NCBI GenBank assembly: GCA_037501455.1
Contig: CM074857.1
Coordinates: forward strand, 97,249,501-97,313,500
Reading direction: 5' to 3'
DNA from: Lantana camara
Lineage: Eukaryota; Streptophyta; Magnoliopsida; Lamiales; Verbenaceae
Length of the DNA: 64,000 nucleotides
Below the pieces are notes generated by a model. It was not told where the DNA came from. It did no database searches and saw only the letters and a program-made list of their open reading frames with translations. Every line of letters begins with the position of its first letter. The first letter of the stretch is position 1. Below, in pieces: positions 58,100 to 64,000 of this stretch. The position numbers were made by a program, and so were the translations under genes.

Positions 58100-61000
58100 C
58101 ATATCATGTGTGTACGTGTGATAGCATTCATGTTCATGGAAAATTGTTTTGAGAACTCTCATTTCTTGAAAGATTGCATCAAAGGATTTTATCACTTGAA
58201 CTTACTTCAAAGTTCTTTACTAAATGTTTTGCATCAGCAGGTTTTATCTTATGAACTTTACTTTAAGTTCTTTATTACTTTAACAGATAGTTTACTTTAT
58301 TAGAAATAGATGTATTTGTTATTTAACATACCAATTTCTATGTTTACTAAAATATTGTAAGATAAAAAAAAATATTGTAAGATCCTTATGCTATTGGCAA
58401 AGCCCAACAAAATATAAGAATACAATATGCAATTTAACAACTCTAAAAAGGAATTTTTAATTAACTAGGATAATCTATTATAGTAAACAAAATGAATTGG
58501 GTATTTAACAAAATTTTAACATGGTCATATTAAATCTAACTAGATAATAAACCAAGAAAGTAAACATTTTCTAAGTACTTTCTTTAAAGTTATCCCTCAC
58601 TTAGTCCCTTTGACTAATACCTCTCCCGTTTTCTAGCCTCATGGTTTCAAGTCGTGCAGCCACAGTCTAGAAGTATCTTAAAGTTCTAGATTGTCACTTT
58701 TGTTTCTGTCAGGACTTTACGTATTAATCTATTTTGTGTCCGGCATATCTATATGGCTGCATTTATACCAACTCTTGAATACTTGAGTGTTTTTGTTATA
58801 CTCTTTCTGCTATGCTGATATTGATACTCAGAACTCTGATACTTCGATGTTTATATGTGAATATGACCTTGAATTACCGGTCTCTTCTATTTATCGACAT
58901 GTTCTTGCTTGCTTGTACTAGCCACCACGCATATGTTTTGAAAAGTTTTAAAATTCTCTGTTTTTCCGCTGCATTGCCACATTGTTACATACATATTGTT
59001 CTGGTTCTGATTGTCGTTCGCTGGAGTATTTCTTGAGTGACGGCTCGTACCATTACTCTAGAGGTGCTTTAGTGTGGAGGTTAGGGCCCCGCTCTCCTCT
59101 TGTTCGGGTACGGGTGGGGGCGCTAGCTAATATTCATATGTGACTAACAAAAAAAATTATCAAAGAATTGACTATGGTCAACATTTTGACCTTTTGAAGG
59201 TATTTGACTTATTTGCAAGTAAATTTTGTAATGAAAATTTAAATTTTTGGGTAAGATATCCCGACTTGTGCCATTTGGTTGTGGTATCATCTTTTGGGTA
59301 TGTACCTAGGTAACAAAGTCTGTGTCAAAGTCATTGGGGAAGGACTAATTGCGGATACCTTCTTATTTTGTGGTTTTTCGTGCGCTTTCTCCTTTACTGG
59401 GTTATCCGTTAAATTAGCTAGTGTGATTGCTTCCCTAACCTTTGAAAAGTATCATAATTAACTCTTTTAACAAATTTTAACCGTTGATTTCTCCTCTGTC
59501 ATAGCAACCCAAGTATCAGAACCACCGTCATCGTATTCGTCTATCCGAGACGAACAAATTCCATTCCCCTGTTGACTCTATTAACCACGAGAAGCCGCTG
59601 CAAAGCTCCATCCGACGTGCACCGTCTTTGACCGATAAATTCTCTTTCGTCGGTTGTCAGATTTTGGTTTTGAGACCGATATTGTGTTTCTTGCATCGAG
59701 AGCTTCAATATGACATATGATATCGACACATTGAAATGTGTTATGTATAGATCTACTCAACTTAAAGGGGTTAAGCATGATATTTTTCAAAGGTTAGGGG
59801 GCAATCACACTAATTCAAAAGTTAGGGGGTAAAGCGCATTAAGGGCCAAAGGATAAGGGGATGTCTGGAATTATCCCTTTGGGGAAAGTGTTATCTAATT
59901 TTAAGGGAAATTATATCTGACTACACTTACGATAAATGAAATTACAATACAAGATCTGCACTTTAGGAAATTGCATTTTAATCTCTTTCCATTATATTCC
60001 ATTTGAAATCCCTCTATTTCGTTAGGATTCCATCAAATTTGACCACTATACTTCTAATAACACCTTTTGTATTATTTATTATTTATAAAATTACCAAAAT
60101 ACCCCAAGGGATTGTTTTGTAATATACATTAAAATTAAGGGTTTGTTTTTTTAGAAAGTATAACAGTCAGTAATGTTTTTGTAATATTGTAACCCATTTT
60201 TTAAATTACATTATATTAAAAATTAGTATTAATAATTTGTGAATATAATTAATAAACTTTAGTTTAATTGTGTATATTTGTATTTTTAAATTAGTCATTA
60301 AATACATATTTTTATATAAAAATATACAGATCACAAACATATACGAAATATGTCCAAAATTTTGTATTATTCAATCAAATAAATTTAATAGTTAAATAAT
60401 AGTAAAGATAAAATTGCAATTAAATAATACACAAGGATGTTCGACCCCACGGTAAGAATTAGGGATTTTTCGTTTCTTCGCCGAATTTGACTTATGGGTT
60501 GTGCTTTTCTGTCACCGCGACATGTGGATCGCATTGATACTGATTTTGTTGCCCAATTTTCAACGGTGGTGGCTCTTTGAAGTAGCAAAGTCACGATTAT
60601 ACTATTTATCAGTGAAAAATGATTATACTATTTATCAGTGAAATCCCAATTATCATGTCCAAACAATGCAACAAAAAACAAATTAAAGAATTAGTATAAT
60701 TGACACTCAAAAGTAACCACAACTAGATAGAGTACGAAAAATACATAGCTTTAATTTGTTTATCTAAATTCGTTGGTCTTACATAACTAGCTAGCTGGCG
60801 TTGGATTGTATTCTTGTGGTTTGTGGTTGACAATAGAAAAGACAAAAGATATTGGAATTTTTCCTACTGCATTTGATTGATACTTTGGGGTTTCAAATGC
60901 ATATCATAACCATATACTAAGGTTGGATTAAAACAATGTCTCTGGCCATACAAATAGGAGATCAATCCTATGCATGTTTCAGCATCATAATTTAATTCCT

Positions 61001-61252
61001 TTTATGCCCCTTCGTTTCCTGTTATTGGCCAAATGCGTTATGCGTACAAAATGAAATATACAGTGTAGATAGATATCTATATTTACATCGACAAATAAAG
61101 TGGAGGAATCAGAAATTATGGGATAAGAAATATAACTTGTTGATGGTCTAAAAATCTAAGGGTAATGTGGGATAAATCCCAATTGGGCATCATATTTTTA
61201 CTTAACTCCTCATTTTGGTAAAATGTCGTATAATTTTCACATACTTAAAATA
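58100..61252. other. Intergenic spacer, no supported gene
   Basis: Parts of 58100-59150 may still belong to the gypsy LTR or to a non-LTR tail: the block near 59040-59150 ends in an A-rich run after CGCTAGCTAATATTC. Around 59470-59870 is a less AT-rich stretch with CGTCGG-type words but no coherent frame. 59930-60400 is AT-rich. Frames at 60385-60594 and 59541-59790 (minus) have no recognisable product. Confidence 0.4.
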
Positions 61253-61677
61253 TGATACGAATGTATCTCAAAGAGACTTTAGAGCAGTCTCGGGCTCGTA
61301 AGAAAAAGAGATGAGAAAGAGGGATAATCCGATAAGACCGATCGGCCGGAGAAACTGTAAGGGGAGAAGAGAATTTGTAGATTAGGGGAGGAAGATAATA
61401 CGGTAAGACCCACCGGCGGGAGAAGTTAGAGAAGAGAGAGAATTCAGAATTAAAAGATTGAGAAATTTGAAATTGTTATTGCTTAATCACCAAACCAAAC
61501 AATGCACGTAATATAAAGAAAACAAACATCTAGACTCAGACTCCTAAGGAAAACAAATCAACGGAATCTCAAATTACCAAACTACTATAAGGAAATAAAA
61601 CTAGGACTCTTAAAGGAAACAAATAACGTAAATAATAAATCTACCACTAAACAGAATCGATCTATCCAATTCCTACA
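61253..61677 (-). mobile_element. Inverted LTR copy (425 bp)
   Basis: On the minus strand it starts TGTAGGAATTGG and ends ATTCGTATCA (TG...CA). It is homologous to the LTR at about 62636-62951 but in opposite orientation. Shared words include AGAGTCCTAG, CCGAGACTGCTCTAAAGTC and TCTTTGAGATAC. It lies next to the 5' LTR remnant of the element at 61690-62951. Confidence 0.65.
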
Positions 61678-61689
61678 ATATCTCATACG

Positions 61690-61783
61690 CTTCTTTCTTG
61701 ATACACCATATCTTCGTTCTTCTCATCCTCATAATTCTAAGAGTCCGAGACCACTCCGAGGTCTCTCCTGATACGTTCCATCA
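61690..61783 (+). mobile_element. 5' LTR remnant of the calreticulin-bearing element
   Basis: The last 90 or so bases of an LTR, ending CCATCA, are diverged from the 3' LTR end at 62951 (shared order: TTCTCATCC, CCGAGAC, GTCTCT, GATACGTTC). They are followed by CCGTATCATTGCAGG (from about 61788), which resembles a decayed TGGTATCAGAGCAGG primer-binding site. Confidence 0.5.
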
Positions 61784-61818
61784 ACGACCGTATCATTGCA
61801 GGTTTCGAATTTGGGAAG

Positions 61819-62715
61819 ATGGCCGAAACGGTTAGTGTGTCCAGTTTGCAGCGAATCGACACGAATTTAAAGGAAGCCCAGAAACAGATTGAAATTATAA
61901 TGACCTCGATGCAGGCCATGAGACAGGCCATGCAAAAGATGCAACAAAATTTTCGTTCCTTCGTAGCTAAGACAGAAAACCCGCGTGAAAAGCCTGAAAC
62001 GGCGATTGCGCCGAGGGTTGGGGAAACTGCTGCCACGTTTGCCAATAACCCAATGGGTCCTACAACTGTTTTTAGCGGTAATGGGACGGAAACTGATCAG
62101 ATAATAGTCTCGGCGCCGAACACTAACAACTTCTTGCCCAAGCAAAATCCGTCTGCTGGTATTCCTCCCTCACTTTTGTCGTTTTTTTCACTACAACCGG
62201 CAAAGCAAGAGACATTGGACATAACAAGAGATGGCAATCTTAAGGTCAAGAACAAGGACAAGACCTTGGTGTTTCAGTTTTCTGTCAAGCATGAGCAGAA
62301 ACCAGACTGTGGTGGTGGATACATGAAGTTGATCAGTGGTGAAGTCGATCAGAAGAAATTTGGTGGTGACACTCCATACAGTATCATGTTGGGTCCCGAC
62401 ATATGTGGCTACACCACTAGTACATGCTGCGTTCTGATTTGTAATTTGGAAAGTGCAAAAATCTCAGTCCGTGCAAAAATCTCAGCTCGATATGAGCTGC
62501 TTGTTATTCCACCGAAGCCGCCTTGGGAGCGACGAGCAACATTAAAACTTTCCACCTTACACCTTGAGGACAAGGTGGTTCTCGAAGGCTGGAAGAGTGA
62601 TACGGCTCCGATATGCCATGATCCAGCGCCAATTCTGGCAAAATATTTGATCGAGATAGAGTTTAGAATAGATTGGTATTGTATTAAGGTTTTCCTTATT
62701 AATGCAGAGTCCTAG
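61819..62715 (+). CDS. Retroelement ORF carrying a calreticulin fragment
   Basis: An uninterrupted 298-codon frame starts at ATG 61819. Residues about 9-60 are rich in Q, M and K and coiled-coil-like, as in gag N-termini. Residues about 145-200 are unmistakably calreticulin (P-domain-proximal lectin part: [51 protein letters not shown]), including both conserved cysteines of the lectin disulphide. Residues about 240-265 ([14 protein letters not shown]) resemble the extreme C-terminus of gypsy polyproteins. The rest reads into the 3' LTR. It is not a working calreticulin, since it lacks signal peptide, P-domain and HDEL. Best reading: a non-autonomous retroelement that picked up calreticulin cDNA or exon sequence. 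Whether it is expressed is unknown. Confidence 0.7.
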   Translation: MAETVSVSSLQRIDTNLKEAQKQIEIIMTSMQAMRQAMQKMQQNFRSFVAKTENPREKPETAIAPRVGETAATFANNPMGPTTVFSGNGTETDQIIVSAPNTNNFLPKQNPSAGIPPSLLSFFSLQPAKQETLDITRDGNLKVKNKDKTLVFQFSVKHEQKPDCGGGYMKLISGEVDQKKFGGDTPYSIMLGPDICGYTTSTCCVLICNLESAKISVRAKISARYELLVIPPKPPWERRATLKLSTLHLEDKVVLEGWKSDTAPICHDPAPILAKYLIEIEFRIDWYCIKVFLINAES

Positions 62716-62951
62716 TTTAGAATAGTATCTCATTAAGTGATTTCCTTCCTTGCAAGAGTCCTAGGCAATTAGGTAGTCTTTTATTTATTTAGTCCGTGTC
62801 GTTGTTGAGGGTATTATCAATCAAGTAAAGTAATTATCTTTTCTCCTAAATTCACCGGCCGGTCGGTCCATCACCGGAAACTCTCTTTCTCATCCCTTTT
62901 TCTTACGATTCCGAGACTGCTCTAAAGTCTCTTTGAGATACGTTCGTATCA
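62636..62951 (+). mobile_element. 3' LTR of the calreticulin-bearing element
   Basis: The homologue of the inverted LTR at 61253-61677, shorter and diverged. The end (GATACGTTCGTATCA at 62951) is firm; the start is approximate. It overlaps the last codons of the ORF. Confidence 0.55.
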
Positions 62952-63107
62952 AAATACCTCTCAAAATATGTTGCATGTTTTTTACAAAATGTAGTACTAA
63001 AACGTTATAATGCAGTATTTATATCCTATTATGTTGTATAATTTTACGGGGAGTAAAGTAAAAATATTCCAAACTGATGGGGAGTTATTTTAAACTGCCC
63101 CCTAAAT

Positions 63108-63277
63108 CTATGATGCACGGACAATTTTAAAAATATTATTTTGCTATATCGTATCGTGTCGGACATCGAACACCATGTCAGACACTCCTTACGTGAAAAT
63201 TTAAAAAAAAAAATCTATGTCAACGTATCTATATTGTGTCGTGTTCGTATTACCATGTTTGTATCCATGCATCATAG
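63108..63277. mobile_element. Small MITE, 170 bp
   Basis: Inverted ends CTATGATGCA and TGCATCATAG enclose GTGTCGGACA-type words. A diverged inverted copy lies upstream of SLAC1 (32062-32168). TSD unclear. Confidence 0.6.
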
Positions 63278-64000
63278 GTCTAAATCAAATAGAGGTAAAT
63301 TTGAAAAATGAGGTGGTCATTAGTAGTCCTCTCCAGGACCATCAGAGCAATTTCTGAATTAGATGTAACTTCGCTGCACACACATGCATTATAATTTATA
63401 CATACAAGTATGTTCTGAAAATATTCAAACATAAAGTCATCAACCATTTTTCTCTATTCAACATAATATATATTCACTATGTGCAATACTTTAGAGTTTA
63501 GACTTTAAATACATATAATACATTCAATCAACGCAACACAAAAGTATAAATTAAAGATAAATTTAAAAGTAGCCTAAGTTTATGTATATTAATCGAAGTG
63601 ATGTTAATTAATTAATGATAACAACGATTATTATTATTATTATTATTATTAGAAGAAGAAGAAAAAAATAGTTTGCCCTCTAAACTATTCTCAAATTTAC
63701 AACTCACAACCTGAACTATTCGTTTTAATTAAATTGTCATCTCTTTTTATTATTTTGTCAGACAAAGAACATATGAGAGGTATTAGTATGTGATAAGTAT
63801 CCTATTTTCAGTAAGACAATGGACGGAGATGGCCGAATAATTTGGATTATTTTATCAAATTTAGGTGATAATTTAAAATATTCTTTTTGTCAAATGAAAT
63901 TTTTTGATTTTGAGTATAATTTAGGAGTTTATTGCACCAAAAACTCGGACACTGAGATTTAAAATTTTTCAAAGAGAACCCTATGACTGTATTAAATTAG
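63278..64000. other. AT-rich spacer with (ATT)n
   Basis: No gene was recognised. An (ATT)n microsatellite of about eight units lies at 63627-63651, followed by a short GAA run. Confidence 0.6.

Larger units (their letters stand above)
40454..58100 (+). mobile_element. Ty3/gypsy LTR, split by nested copia elements
   Basis: It starts TGTAACAACCC after AAGGAGGAGTAAT (polypurine tract). The first part is 40454-41926 and continues at 56671 after the 41927-56665 insertion. The second part has landmarks of Del/Tekay LTRs (GGGCCCGATG near 57700, TCCCCAGGGCACCGAG near 57410). The 3' end was not identified; about 58100 is an estimate and it may extend further. Open frames within it (for example 41283-41597 and 57665-57898) are not genes. 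Confidence 0.55.

Noticed and set aside
61819..62715. A genuine calreticulin gene
   Set aside because: Only about 56 residues match. There is no signal peptide, P-domain repeats or HDEL, and both sides are retroelement-like.
61253..62951. A MULE or other TIR DNA transposon, suggested by the inverted ends
   Set aside because: The inverted block is an LTR with TG...CA ends. A direct LTR remnant and a primer-binding-site-like sequence also precede the ORF, so an LTR element fits better, though not proven.
1..64000. CRISPR arrays, bacterial operons, tRNA or rRNA genes
   Set aside because: Tandem repeats present are plant transposon features. No tRNA cloverleaf or rRNA core was noticed; the tRNA-like words are retroelement primer-binding sites.

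Overview
The window is nuclear DNA from a flowering plant, most likely a eudicot. The evidence is two recognisable plant genes with GT-AG introns, AT-rich intergenic DNA and a dense load of plant LTR retrotransposons, MITEs and CACTA-like ends. No rRNA, tRNA, CRISPR or bacterial-type operon was seen. Roughly 70 percent of the 64 kb is readable as transposable-element DNA. The species cannot be named from sequence alone.

Host genes. (1) A two-exon phytocyanin (blue copper protein) on the minus strand at 8450-9723 has a signal peptide, a complete copper site and a GPI-type tail. (2) A three-exon gene on the plus strand at 32565-38194 (577 codons) is a clear orthologue of the guard-cell anion channel SLAC1. 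Its 3.1-kb second intron carries two hAT-type MITEs with perfect 8-bp target-site duplications (TSDs). Unplaced coding-like remnants lie at 5420-5668 and about 6847-7383.

Layout. 1-4585: 3' end and LTR of a Ty3/gypsy element. 4590-5113: one terminus of a CACTA-like element. 5300-11200: small ORFs, a foldback MITE, the phytocyanin gene and AT-rich spacer. 11215-11790: 5'-truncated LINE. 11790-29327: remnant of a Ty1/copia element (minus strand). Its leader is split by a complete but decayed Tat-type Ty3/gypsy element (12567-24589, TSD AAAAA), and its LTR is split by an oppositely oriented solo LTR (26692-28666, TSD TCCAT). 29328-31400: Athila-like gypsy remnant. 31400-38400: SLAC1 region. 38437-39260: CACTA-like end with 152-bp tandem repeats. 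40241-about 58100: three-level nest, in which a gypsy LTR is split by a short-LTR copia element (41927-56665, TSD CATGA), itself split by a young long-LTR copia element (44995-55014, TSD GGTGA). 61253-62951: small LTR-element derivative whose ORF contains an in-frame piece of calreticulin. 62952-64000: spacer with a MITE.

Points of most interest: the retroelement ORF carrying a calreticulin fragment between gag-like and pol-tail sequence (61819-62715); the antisense, intron-bearing ORF of the Tat element with its own TATA box (20578-23176); clusters of ACGTG motifs in three related copia LTRs; the CpG-dense leader and repeated leader motif of the young copia element; and the MITE load, possible uORFs and repeat-borne G-box of SLAC1. 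Transposon boundaries with TSDs are firm. Boundaries written as approximate are not.
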